Below are positions 7,600-15,027 of a DNA stretch of 20,118 nt, piece after piece. Made by a program: the position numbers and the translations under genes. The stretch comes from a virus: positions 1 to 20,118 of IMG/VR virus record IMGVR_UViG_3300037459_000263; one strand, given 5' to 3'. The notes under the pieces were generated by a model. That model saw nothing but the letters and a program-made list of their open reading frames with translations. It did no database searches and was not told the DNA's origin. The first letter of the stretch is position 1; each line of letters opens with the position of its first letter.

Positions 7600-9149
7600 G
7601 ACTCCGTCCTCTCCCCGGCGACGTCCAGGTGCGCCAGCGTCTCGCCGAATTCGTAGTCGCCCCCAACCACGTTGGAGGTGAACTTGAAGCTCATGAGCCT
7701 GCGGATCGTCTTCAGCTTGATGGTCTCGTCCGTGCTCTCCGCCGGGGTCTCGAGGAACGTCTGCGCGGCGTCCTCCACGAACGGCGCCTTGGAGTTCACC
7801 CGGCCGCGCACGTTCAGCGTCATGTCTTTGGACTGCACGAAGTCCGGCTCCATCCTGGCGATCCTCAGCTCCATGTTGCTCGGCTGCTGCTGGTCGACAG
7901 GCATGCCGATCTCCGCCGTCTCGAAGAACGACTCTATCGCCACGATGCTGGAGCCGTCGATCTGATCTACTCCAGTCTCGTGCTGCCAGAGCGTGAACGC
8001 GTCTTCGGTTGGAGCGCCGACGTCGTCCGCGTCTACCAGGAACGGCTTGTTGTACACCCGCGCGTAGATCCCGGCGGTCCTGCCGGGTACGTTCCCCGGG
8101 CTGCGCTCGGTGGGCAGCTCCGTGTCGTACCAGGACCCCTCCTTCACATTGAAGATGATGGCGTGGGTGCACTCCGTCGCGCCGCCCCTCGGGTAGCACC
8201 ACCATATCTCGTGGAACCTGGGGACCTTGAACGCGAACACCTTCTGCCGCTCGCTGAAGTTTAGGTTGTCGAAGAAGAAGTTTATGTTGAAGTCGTTCGG
8301 CACGTCGCGCACGACGCCGTTGAACATGAGCCACCTGTCCACCCCAGGCCAGAAGAACGTGCCGTCGTACTCGATGACTGACTGGCTGGACAGTATGCTG
8401 ACGTCTGAGGCGAGCGTGTCGAACTGCCACACCGTGGTGCCGCCTACGAACGACGCGCGTATGAGCGCGTCTAGGGACCAGAATATGCCGGCAGGACCCT
8501 GGCCCGCTCCGCGGAGTGGGTGGCCGGCGACTATCTTCTGCTGCGTGATGAACGCCTCTATGTCGACGGTCGTGGGGTCGTTGACCGCCGACCAGCCGAT
8601 CTGTCCGCTGTTGCCGAAGAAGAACAGGAACGGGCCGAGCGTCACGATCCCGCCGCTGAACTCCTTCGTGGGTCCGGGGTTCGACAGCGCCTCCGTCAGG
8701 ATCGCGGAGTCGACCGCGGCCCCCAGGTAGGCCGGGGTCTCGAACGTGTTGTCTATGTTGACGAGGTTCCTACCGGGGTGCGCGATCACGTCCGTCGTAG
8801 CTGTGACCCCGTCGAAGAAGTGATCGAACTGCCAGAGGGCCTGCGGGTCTGAGAACCCCACCGGCGTCCTGTCGTTCTGCGCGCTGAGCGAGCCGCTGCC
8901 GGTCACGATGTACTGGCTGAGGTTGCTCGCGCCGCCTATGTGCAGGTAGCGCAGGCCGTTGGCGCTGAAGCTGGTCATGCCCCTGGCGAGCTCGGGGACC
9001 GTGCTGGTCACGGCCTGGTAGCCGCCGATCTTGCGGGGACGCCCGCGCTGGAACCGACACCACTGCCCGTCGGTGTAGCTATCTCCCTCCAACACCGTGC
9101 CGTCCCGCTTGATGCCGGGGGCAGAGCTGATTTTGACTGGGCTCGTCAT
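7596..9149 (-). CDS. Tail nozzle / packaged-DNA stabilisation protein, P22 gp10-like (517 aa)
   Basis: The N-terminus (GIKRDGTVLEGDSYTDGQW then CRF-RG-PRKIGGY) is a hallmark of the gp10-like tail protein of environmental podoviruses. Its length is close to that of P22 gp10 (about 470 residues). The rest is beta-rich with repeated short hydrophobic strands and conserved-looking stretches such as 'NSGQIGWSAVNDPT' and 'FFWPGVDRWLMFNG', as expected of a beta-propeller hub. In the P22 family this protein sits below the gp4 adaptor, closes the channel after packaging and carries the fibres. The start overlaps the preceding 125-residue gene by one base (TAATG) and no good Shine-Dalgarno is seen, so translational coupling is likely. 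Its GC content (about 63% in a counted line) contrasts with the fibre region upstream. Confidence 0.85.
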   Translation of the reverse strand: MTSPVKISSAPGIKRDGTVLEGDSYTDGQWCRFQRGRPRKIGGYQAVTSTVPELARGMTSFSANGLRYLHIGGASNLSQYIVTGSGSLSAQNDRTPVGFSDPQALWQFDHFFDGVTATTDVIAHPGRNLVNIDNTFETPAYLGAAVDSAILTEALSNPGPTKEFSGGIVTLGPFLFFFGNSGQIGWSAVNDPTTVDIEAFITQQKIVAGHPLRGAGQGPAGIFWSLDALIRASFVGGTTVWQFDTLASDVSILSSQSVIEYDGTFFWPGVDRWLMFNGVVRDVPNDFNINFFFDNLNFSERQKVFAFKVPRFHEIWWCYPRGGATECTHAIIFNVKEGSWYDTELPTERSPGNVPGRTAGIYARVYNKPFLVDADDVGAPTEDAFTLWQHETGVDQIDGSSIVAIESFFETAEIGMPVDQQQPSNMELRIARMEPDFVQSKDMTLNVRGRVNSKAPFVEDAAQTFLETPAESTDETIKLKTIRRLMSFKFTSNVVGGDYEFGETLAHLDVAGERTES

Positions 9150-9526
9150 TACGGGCTCGCTATCTCGTCACGGATCGCAGTCCGCAGTTGGTCGAACGTA
9201 CGAGGAGGAAGACCTTCGATGGCTCGCAAGATATTCAACTCGTTCATTATCAATTTAGCGAATGCTCTAAGAACTTCGCGGTCGTCGAACTCAGCTTGTT
9301 GTCTTGCAACTTTCACACCTGTTTCTTTCACTGCCCACGCTGCATCTCTCGCCACTTGGTTCGCGGTATAATCTGCGAACGCCGCATCGAGATCCGTCTG
9401 ACTAACATCGTGCACTTCAAGTTCATCAGTCGTTTCGTGGTGCGAGACGTTTTCCAGCCCCGACGAACCTGCCAGATCAGCAATCGCCGCGAAATTGTGA
9501 GCACTTGTTACAATAACTCTAGCCAT
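9149..9526 (-). CDS. Fibre-associated 125-aa protein, copy B (function unknown)
   Basis: I recognise this as the kind of small protein that often follows fibre genes in environmental podoviruses, but no function is known to me. The N-terminal half is polar with 'DLDAAFADY', and the C-terminal half is helical and ends with ELNILRAIEGLPPRT then Q-R-AIRDEI. A second gene in this window (14650-15027) has the same length and the same C-terminal signature, so the two are paralogues, and each lies directly downstream of a tail fibre gene. A role as fibre chaperone, attachment or tip protein is inferred from that pairing only. The ATG at 9526 has AAGGA six bases upstream; the gap after the fibre is 12 bases. 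The stop overlaps the nozzle start. GC is lower than in the nozzle gene. Confidence 0.85.
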   Translation of the reverse strand: MARVIVTSAHNFAAIADLAGSSGLENVSHHETTDELEVHDVSQTDLDAAFADYTANQVARDAAWAVKETGVKVARQQAEFDDREVLRAFAKLIMNELNILRAIEGLPPRTFDQLRTAIRDEIASP

Positions 9527-9538
9527 CGTATTTCCTTC

Positions 9539-11836
9539 TTATGAAGTATCAACGCAAAGGAACATCCAGTCACGATCTACGTTGCCTCCGCCTCCGCCTT
9601 GACCCATGTCTGGATTACCAAGTTGGACTATAAAAGAGTTAGTAAACCGATTTAGTACCGAGCCCATGATCATCCCGCTTGGACCATTGGCGGTTCCTAT
9701 ACCCGTTACTACGATGTGAAGATCCTTTATATCTGATAGACCAAGACTGTGAACTACCGAGTAAGTACCTAGACCGGTTCTAGACGCCGACCAGCCGGCC
9801 GGTAAAACATTTCCAAAACCAAAGTTATCTACGAATCCAGAAAAGACGATCGTTCCTCCACCACCGAGATCTGCCGTGGTCAGTACTCGCTCGAATCCCG
9901 CTCCGGTGTTTTGGTTGTTAGCCTGAGCGCCACCTTGTGCAGGAGTCCGCGTCCTGAAGACTTCCACTCCCTCATCAAACAGTGCGACGTCGTTGTCCGG
10001 ATTACCTTGAAGAATATTCCGTAGTACGCCGCCGGCATCTTCAGCTTGGAGTTCTACATTTCCGCCATGAATTTCATTTCTTATTAGCAGAATATCGTCG
10101 CCTATATATCCTATTCGCCCACGATCCGACAGGTCCTGATGATCAAACACTAATTGACGATCTTCGGTGTCGGTATTGCCATCACTTCTTACGGCAATCT
10201 TGCCGAGTGACTGTGCTTCAAAACGACAGATGCCTGCGGCGAATAACTCTGTGATCCCATCGGGATCACCTCTAACAAGTAGGTTGGTTACACCAACAGC
10301 ATTTTCGGCAGATATTGTGACAAGACCACCGTGCAAGAGGTTTGCAATTATAAGCTCGATTGAAGCGGTAGGCTGACCGATCAGCACCGCCGGGGTTCCG
10401 TCTGAGTGGGCGAACTCAAGCAGACGAACCTCTGCGTCCACGTTGCCGTCACTCCGCAACTGCGCGACGCCGAGGAGCTCAGCCCTCACGCGCACGTTGG
10501 CGGCGGTGTCTACCAGTTGAGTAGGAGGATCTGCCGCTCCGACAAGATCTTCAATCGTCGCCTTCTTTATGGCGTCAGAGTCGTCGATGTCTTGGAACGT
10601 CACGAAGTCTAAAATTTCAGGAACTTCTGTCGGTATGCTGGCGTAGTCGAGGTTGTGCGTCCTGTCACTGCTGAGGTCGCCCCCTCCGGTTATTCCGACG
10701 CCGGTGTCGATCAGTCGCGTGAGTGGAGGCACACCGAGGTTCGTCCTGGCCCCAGGCGCGGTAGTCGCACCCGTGCCGCCCTGGGCGATAGTGATGGGGA
10801 AGGTGACGGTGCTGGATTCAGCGTCCAGCACGTCGGTCCCGTCGCAGTACAGGATCGCTCGGGTGTCCTGCGGAATCTCGACGGGGAGGGCCTGGCCCGC
10901 TACTTGGACAAACAGGGAGAACGCGCCCGTCGTGGAGTTGTCCACCCAGTATTCTTGGATCGTGCTGGGGACGATTATGTTCCTGTCGCCGGTCAGCGAA
11001 CCGATGAACCGATACGACACGCGATCGAGCTGGACGCCGGACAGCACGAAGTCGCCGGAGCCGGAGACGTCTATCTCAGTGAAGTCGAAGCCGGTGTCCA
11101 GCGACGAGGTCAGTCCGATAGTGAACCAGTCTGTGCCGTCCGTCACGAACGTGCCAGACACGCCCGGGTTCAGCATCAGACTCCCGCCGTCGTCGATGAC
11201 GCCTGACGGGGTTGTCACCGTCAGCACGCCGGATCCGTCGTTCCTTATGTAGGTGAACCAGTCAGAGCCGACGACCCCAGGGTCTGGCAGGTTGAAAGTG
11301 CCGACGCCGGCGTTCCAGATGTTCAGCTGCGCGCGGTCCGCGTCGTCTAGGTTCAGAGGCGTCTGTCCTGCGCCGATCAGCGTGGGCGGGATGGTCTGGT
11401 TCAGCGTCGTGCTGATTGCCTTCAGGCCTGCCCCCGCGAGCGCGGACGCGTTCGCCACCGACACCGTCGCGCCGAGTTGGAACGTCCTCCACACTCCGGC
11501 CGCAGTGCTGTTGTCCGTCAGGTAGATGAACCACGCCTCGCCGCCGGCGAGCGAGATGATCGTGCCACCGCCGCTGTCTCTTATCGTGACAGTGTTAGAT
11601 CCTATGTTCGTGAACAGAGTCGTGTACCCGGTGGACACCTGGCGGGCGTCGTCGAAGTCGACGTTGAGCCCAGGCTGCGTGGCGTCAATATCGATGATGT
11701 CCACCGCGACGTCGTCGCCGCCGATCTGCTGCTCCACCGGCCACTGGAGCTGGATGTCACCGCTGATTGTCAGTTCCAGGTAGGTCTTCTGTGCGGGGTT
11801 GATGGACCCGCCGCCGAATACCTCGTTGTAGGTCAT
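9539..11836 (-). CDS. Tail fibre protein 2 (765 aa)
   Basis: The first 140 residues (MTYNEVFGGGSINPAQKTY, later 'GGEAWFIYLTD') resemble the conserved virion-anchoring region of environmental podovirus fibres. Two or three beta-repeats follow, each with 'DGTDWF' or 'DGTDVL' near its end (to about residue 340). Next comes ITIAQGGTGATT and TNLG, the classic phage fibre motif, and 'ITGGGDLSSDRTHNLD'. Residues 458-630 are a tandem duplication of about 85 residues. A linker with 'TGAGFERVLTTADL' is shared with the other fibre. The tip has 'LPAGWSASRTGLGTYSV' and a Gly-rich segment before a final DWMFLCVDTS. I infer a receptor-binding fibre attached to the nozzle or adaptor. GC drops sharply near 10,380, so the distal 280 residues look exchanged. 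The ATG at 11836 is one base after the adaptor stop, with GGGAG upstream. Confidence 0.85.
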   Translation of the reverse strand: MTYNEVFGGGSINPAQKTYLELTISGDIQLQWPVEQQIGGDDVAVDIIDIDATQPGLNVDFDDARQVSTGYTTLFTNIGSNTVTIRDSGGGTIISLAGGEAWFIYLTDNSTAAGVWRTFQLGATVSVANASALAGAGLKAISTTLNQTIPPTLIGAGQTPLNLDDADRAQLNIWNAGVGTFNLPDPGVVGSDWFTYIRNDGSGVLTVTTPSGVIDDGGSLMLNPGVSGTFVTDGTDWFTIGLTSSLDTGFDFTEIDVSGSGDFVLSGVQLDRVSYRFIGSLTGDRNIIVPSTIQEYWVDNSTTGAFSLFVQVAGQALPVEIPQDTRAILYCDGTDVLDAESSTVTFPITIAQGGTGATTAPGARTNLGVPPLTRLIDTGVGITGGGDLSSDRTHNLDYASIPTEVPEILDFVTFQDIDDSDAIKKATIEDLVGAADPPTQLVDTAANVRVRAELLGVAQLRSDGNVDAEVRLLEFAHSDGTPAVLIGQPTASIELIIANLLHGGLVTISAENAVGVTNLLVRGDPDGITELFAAGICRFEAQSLGKIAVRSDGNTDTEDRQLVFDHQDLSDRGRIGYIGDDILLIRNEIHGGNVELQAEDAGGVLRNILQGNPDNDVALFDEGVEVFRTRTPAQGGAQANNQNTGAGFERVLTTADLGGGGTIVFSGFVDNFGFGNVLPAGWSASRTGLGTYSVVHSLGLSDIKDLHIVVTGIGTANGPSGMIMGSVLNRFTNSFIVQLGNPDMGQGGGGGNVDRDWMFLCVDTS
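9947..10465 (-). repeat. Tandem duplication of an 85-residue module in fibre 2
   Basis: Two adjacent coding copies, 10211-10465 (85 codons) and 9947-10198 (84 codons), share the pattern RSDGN-D-E-R-L-F-H-D, a later HGG-V, then AE-A-GV and G-PD with LF--G. The copies are similar at protein level but diverged at DNA level, so the duplication is old or came from separate modules. The copies differ in GC around 10,380. Confidence 0.75.
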
Positions 11837-11837
11837 G

Positions 11838-12482
11838 TCACGCTCCCTTTCTCGTAGAAGCCCTATCTAGGATCTTCTGTATGTCTTCGCCGTTCAGCAG
11901 CCCCAGGTCACGATCGTACGTGGCCTGCCACGTCGGTATCCGTTTGTCGTTCACCAAGAACCTCGTCGCCTGGAGCAGCGCCCCGTGGAGCAGCGCGTTC
12001 GGAGCGAAGTCTGACGTCCAGTTCGTCTGGTTCGTGTCGTCCAGCAGCGCCGGCAGTTGCCAGTACAGGACCTCGAACGGGTACTCGAAGTCCGGCGTCG
12101 GGCTGAACAGCCAGTTGAAGTAGTCGTAGTCCGCGTAGAACCTGGGCTGCTCCCTCAGGTCCTCGTCCGGCCAGTAGAGCCTGTTGTACTCGTAAGAACG
12201 TGGGAACAGAGGGGTTCTCACCTGCTCTGCCCCCACGCCGAAGTTCATGCTGACCGTCTCTCTCCAGCGGTCCGGCTTCTGATAGACTGACGTGCCCGCA
12301 GCCATCGTGCTGGTGACGACGTTGATGAATCCCTGTATCTTCAGAGCTCGAGCTATGTCGCGCTCGGCCAGGTTGATCAACCTGGGGAGCTGTTCGAACA
12401 CCGTCGGGTCGACGGACGTCCCACGCTCCAGGTAGTCTCTGAGATCGTCCTGCAGAGAATCAAATGTCATCGCGGTCGGCAT
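11838..12482 (-). CDS. Head-tail adaptor-like protein, SU10 adaptor type (214 aa)
   Basis: The protein begins with a helical region containing 'FDSLQDDLRDYLERG' and 'LPRLINLAERDIARAL', then a beta-rich middle, then the signature VLYWQLPALLDDTNQTNW and 'APNALLHGALLQATRFL', ending with WQATYDRDL. I recognise this combination from phage adaptor proteins of the type described for phage SU10. That family forms a ring between portal and nozzle. It would thus be the second connector-like protein of this window, beside the 358-residue gp4-like protein. ATG at 12482 is preceded by AGGAG with a six-base spacer; that sequence lies across the stop of the previous gene, three bases upstream. The family assignment is from memory of the signature. 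Confidence 0.7.
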   Translation of the reverse strand: MPTAMTFDSLQDDLRDYLERGTSVDPTVFEQLPRLINLAERDIARALKIQGFINVVTSTMAAGTSVYQKPDRWRETVSMNFGVGAEQVRTPLFPRSYEYNRLYWPDEDLREQPRFYADYDYFNWLFSPTPDFEYPFEVLYWQLPALLDDTNQTNWTSDFAPNALLHGALLQATRFLVNDKRIPTWQATYDRDLGLLNGEDIQKILDRASTRKGA

Positions 12483-12485
12483 GTT

Positions 12486-12835
<350 letters not shown>

Positions 12836-12839
<4 letters not shown>

Positions 12840-13249
12840 TGGTCAGCTCCTCTGACAGCGGATATTAGGTTGGCGATCAAAGGCCTCGCGCGCTCGACCC
12901 AGCCGTTCAGCTCGTTCATGACTCGGACGAATCTGTCCTCACCTCTGCCGCTGGCCTCGAACTCTACCCTGATCACTGTGAACTCTAGCGTAGCATCCAG
13001 CAGGGAGTCAGCCACAGGCTTGGCCTGCGCGTCTGCCCTGGCTATCGCGCGCACGGCGCTGTCTGGGATGCTGCCGCTGGAGACTAGCTTGGCGGCCTGC
13101 TCCTCTATGATGACGAACGTGCCGTACGTGGCGAACGCCCTCTGCTCCGTCGTCTCCGCCCTATCTATGGGGTCTGTTATCGCGCACGCCTGCAGCGCGA
13201 GTACGACCACAGCCAGGTAGAACGACTGCCATGATGGTATAGGTTTCAT
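12836..13249 (-). CDS. Phage lipoprotein in lysis cassette (137 aa)
   Basis: The N-terminus is a short charged start, a hydrophobic stretch (YLAVVVLALQAC) and a lipobox LQAC with Cys at residue 22, so export and lipidation are expected. After cleavage the mature protein would be about 116 residues, helical and mixed in charge, with no catalytic motif visible. Similar small lipoproteins ('CA-TDP...' followed by a helical domain) accompany holin genes in many environmental phages. A role as outer-membrane spanin is possible, but the mature part is longer and less Pro-rich than classic o-spanins, and I do not claim it. The start overlaps the preceding membrane protein by four bases (ATGA at 13246-13249) and the stop overlaps the next gene in the same way. 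Confidence 0.82.
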
Positions 13250-13479
13250 CCTACTGTACCTCCTCCGTCGCCCGATCCTGTGACTCTGTTCACCAGGCGT
13301 CGGGCGGAAATCGCCTGGAAGTCTTTACCGAATGTGATCGCGCCACCGACCAGCAGTATGGTCCACTGAAGCCCAGAGATGTCACCCAAAGAGGTGACGC
13401 TCTCCCCACTCAGCAGAGCCAGTGCCGCTGTCAGCACGGCGATCATAGTCGCGATGAATGCTCCGATTATCGTGTTCAT
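13246..13479 (-). CDS. Putative holin (77 aa, two membrane segments)
   Basis: This very small protein has a first hydrophobic segment at about residues 4-24 (IIGAFIATMIAVLTAALALL), a short polar loop, a second at about 36-52 (GLQWTILLVGGAITFG), then a basic region (SARRLVNRV) and a Gly-rich tail. Two membrane helices, tiny size, charged C-terminus and position in a run of lysis-type genes fit a class II holin, which would make holes in the inner membrane at the end of infection. The C-terminal 'KDFQAISARRLVNRVTGSGD' resembles holin-like genes of other environmental phages. ATG at 13479, ten bases after the DUF5675 gene. Function is inferred; topology is not tested. Confidence 0.72.
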   Translation of the reverse strand: MNTIIGAFIATMIAVLTAALALLSGESVTSLGDISGLQWTILLVGGAITFGKDFQAISARRLVNRVTGSGDGGGTVG

Positions 13480-13489
13480 ACTCTCCCTC

Positions 13490-13969
13490 CTACTTCGCCC
13501 CGTACTTGGGACGTATTGTCAATCTGTGCGTGCTCTCCATGCCCAGCTGCTCCCGCAGGATCTTCATCGCATCGCCGCTGCTCGAGACCGACCTCTCGTA
13601 GTTCCCTGACTTGCGGTTCTTCATGATAGCGCGCAGCAACCCGGGCGCAATGCAGCCGACGACGTCGCTGACGTAGTTCGCGACATGGATCAAGACCAGG
13701 TACCGTCCGACGCCGTGAGGCCTGTCCTCCTTGAGCCTGTACACCCCCAGCTCGGGGTTCGACAGGATGTACACCTCACCCCTGTTCGGCCTGGTCCAGG
13801 GCTCGAGTATGTACCTGCCGTCCGGTACACAGGACTGGAACGGCTTTCCTCCAGCATCATCCCAATGCACCCACGGACGTTCAATAGTAGCCAGATCGAA
13901 ATCAGCAACACTAAGAACACCCTCAGTCTCCGTGGACGCATAGCTGAACCTGTCGAGCGTGAGTTCCAT
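13490..13969 (-). CDS. DUF5675 family protein, possible cell-wall-acting lysis protein (159 aa)
   Basis: The sequence fits DUF5675: an N-terminal region with TLDRFSY and 'LATIERPWVHWDD', then 'CVPDGRYILEPW', then the family core LIHVANYVSDVVGCIAPG with His95, Gly105 and Cys106, and a final SSSGDAMKIL-like block. The paired His and Cys before a Gly resemble the layout of L,D-transpeptidase-type (YkuD) active sites. That comparison is my inference, as the family has no assigned function that I know. DUF5675 genes often occur in phage lysis cassettes. Here it lies between two membrane-protein genes and is the only enzyme-like candidate in the cassette. Its ATG overlaps the previous stop by one base (TGATG). 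Confidence 0.78.
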   Translation of the reverse strand: MELTLDRFSYASTETEGVLSVADFDLATIERPWVHWDDAGGKPFQSCVPDGRYILEPWTRPNRGEVYILSNPELGVYRLKEDRPHGVGRYLVLIHVANYVSDVVGCIAPGLLRAIMKNRKSGNYERSVSSSGDAMKILREQLGMESTHRLTIRPKYGAK

Positions 13970-14349
13970 CAGCTCGTGTCTGTGTCCGCCTGGAGTGCGG
14001 TCTTCGCTTCCTCCAGAGCATCCATCTGAATCTCCAAGTCTGCCAGATACGACGCATCCTCAGCGGTCCAGTCGTCGACCGGGGGGTTATCCCTGCGAAA
14101 CCTCAGCGCCGCCATCTCCTTCCTCGTGGCGTTGATGTCTCTCTGCAAGAGGGCGACGAACGCGTTGTTGATCGGATCCACCTGCGTCGCGACCGTCTGC
14201 TTGATCGACTCCTGCATCTCCTCGGCCAGCGCGTCCACCAGTATGGGCTGGAGGATGAACCAGAAGATGGGCACGAGGCCAGCGTAGGTGACGATCTGGT
14301 TGACACCTATGCGGATCCCCGCCTCTTTGACCTCTGCCTTGCTCGCCAT
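13969..14349 (-). CDS. Membrane-anchored helical protein, lysis cassette (126 aa)
   Basis: An N-terminal charged segment leads into one hydrophobic helix at about residues 19-39 (IVTYAGLVPIFWFILQPILV). A long helical region follows, ending in an acidic coiled-coil-like stretch (YLADLEIQMDALEEAKTALQ). Single anchor plus helical body resembles an inner-membrane spanin or a one-helix holin, but no specific family is recognised. Its neighbours (DUF5675 protein, two-helix holin candidate, lipoprotein) support a lysis or envelope role. The start at 14349 is one base after the previous stop, and its own stop overlaps the next ATG. Confidence 0.75.
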   Translation of the reverse strand: MASKAEVKEAGIRIGVNQIVTYAGLVPIFWFILQPILVDALAEEMQESIKQTVATQVDPINNAFVALLQRDINATRKEMAALRFRRDNPPVDDWTAEDASYLADLEIQMDALEEAKTALQADTDTS

Positions 14350-14350
14350 A

Positions 14351-14638
14351 TCACTTCTCCGCTTGTTTCCCAGTGTCTACGGTCTTCAGGTCTGGCTTCT
14401 TCTCACCGTCTCCCTCCGGTGGAGTTTCGCTGCCTTCCGCCTTCTTGGTCGGCGCGTTCACGACAAGCACCTGGCCGCTCGCGATGGCGGTCAGCAGGGA
14501 ATTCAGCGCCCCTATAATTCCACTGACGGCCATCGGACCCGGCACGTTGACCGCTCCCTGAGTCTGCAACAGCTGTGCTCCCGCGGCTGCGGCTTTCTGT
14601 GTCTGTTCGTGACTGAGATTTATCGTTTGCTGGTCCAC
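14351..14638 (-). CDS. Small hypothetical protein, GTG start (95 aa)
   Basis: Function not recognised. The initiation codon is GTG at 14638, supported by AAGAGGA with a six-base spacer. The N-terminal half is Ala-rich and probably helical (SHEQTQKAAAAGAQLL), the middle is mildly hydrophobic (MAVSGIIGALNSLLTAIASG), and the last 30 residues are Lys-, Pro- and Glu-rich and likely disordered. GC rises here to about 63% in a counted line, so it marks the end of the lower-GC fibre region. It is the first gene of the lysis-like run. Confidence 0.72.
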   Translation of the reverse strand: MDQQTINLSHEQTQKAAAAGAQLLQTQGAVNVPGPMAVSGIIGALNSLLTAIASGQVLVVNAPTKKAEGSETPPEGDGEKKPDLKTVDTGKQAEK

Positions 14639-14644
14639 TGTATT

Positions 14645-14651
14645 TCCTCTT
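14645..14651 (-). promoter_or_regulatory. Ribosome binding site for the GTG-started 95-aa gene
   Basis: AAGAGGA on the minus strand overlaps the TAA stop of the preceding gene and lies six bases before the GTG. A very similar leader (AAGAAGGAAATACG before ATG) precedes the 125-residue copy B gene at 9526. Confidence 0.7.
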
Positions 14652-15027
14652 ATAGGTTATCTATCTTGGTACGGATCGCCGAACGAGCTTGCGCTATCGT
14701 CCGGTCGGGTAAGCCCTCTATTGTTCTGAGTATGTTCAGCTCGTCGATCAGCAGTTCAACGACTGCCCTCCAGAGACGTTTGTTGTCATACAAATCCTTA
14801 TCGAAATCTCTACCAGCCGTATTTCTCGCTGCCTGAGTCGCGGCGTCGATGTTCGTCTGGTCGGCTACGTAATCAGCGAACGCCGTGTCGAGAGTCGCTT
14901 GATCAGCACTCTCGCATTCCAACTCGCTACTGTCTGGATGCCAGATGTTGAGGAACGGATCGGCCGCCGCCAGCTCCGCGATCTTTACCCAGTCGTGGGA
15001 GAGGGTCGCTATTATTTTGAATCCCAT
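14650..15027 (-). CDS. Fibre-associated 125-aa protein, copy A (function unknown)
   Basis: This is the paralogue of the protein at 9149-9526, with identical length. Shared features are an N-terminal beta-like start, a D-FADY block in the middle (LDTAFADY here, LDAAFADY there) and the C-terminal signature ELNILRTIEGLPDRT with AIRTKI. The N-terminal third is diverged. The gene lies directly behind fibre 1; its ATG overlaps the fibre stop by one base (TAATG) and AGAGG sits eight bases upstream. A counted line within it has 47% GC, below the 63% of the next gene. Role unknown. Pairing with fibres suggests assembly, attachment or receptor contact, which is inference. Confidence 0.85.
   Translation of the reverse strand: MGFKIIATLSHDWVKIAELAAADPFLNIWHPDSSELECESADQATLDTAFADYVADQTNIDAATQAARNTAGRDFDKDLYDNKRLWRAVVELLIDELNILRTIEGLPDRTIAQARSAIRTKIDNL

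Noticed and set aside
7360-8430. Minus-strand open frame of 356 codons
   Set aside because: Only the last 79 codons (from the ATG at 7599) form a plausible gene. The rest is an out-of-frame reading of the nozzle gene and looks like random Arg/His-rich sequence.
9527-9538. Promoter in the gap upstream of the 125-residue copy B
   Set aside because: Twelve bases with only a Shine-Dalgarno; no -10 or -35 elements can be supported within the coding sequence upstream.
14639-14649. Promoter or terminator between the fibre unit and the lysis-like genes
   Set aside because: Only 11 bases separate the genes, and they hold a ribosome site and no hairpin.
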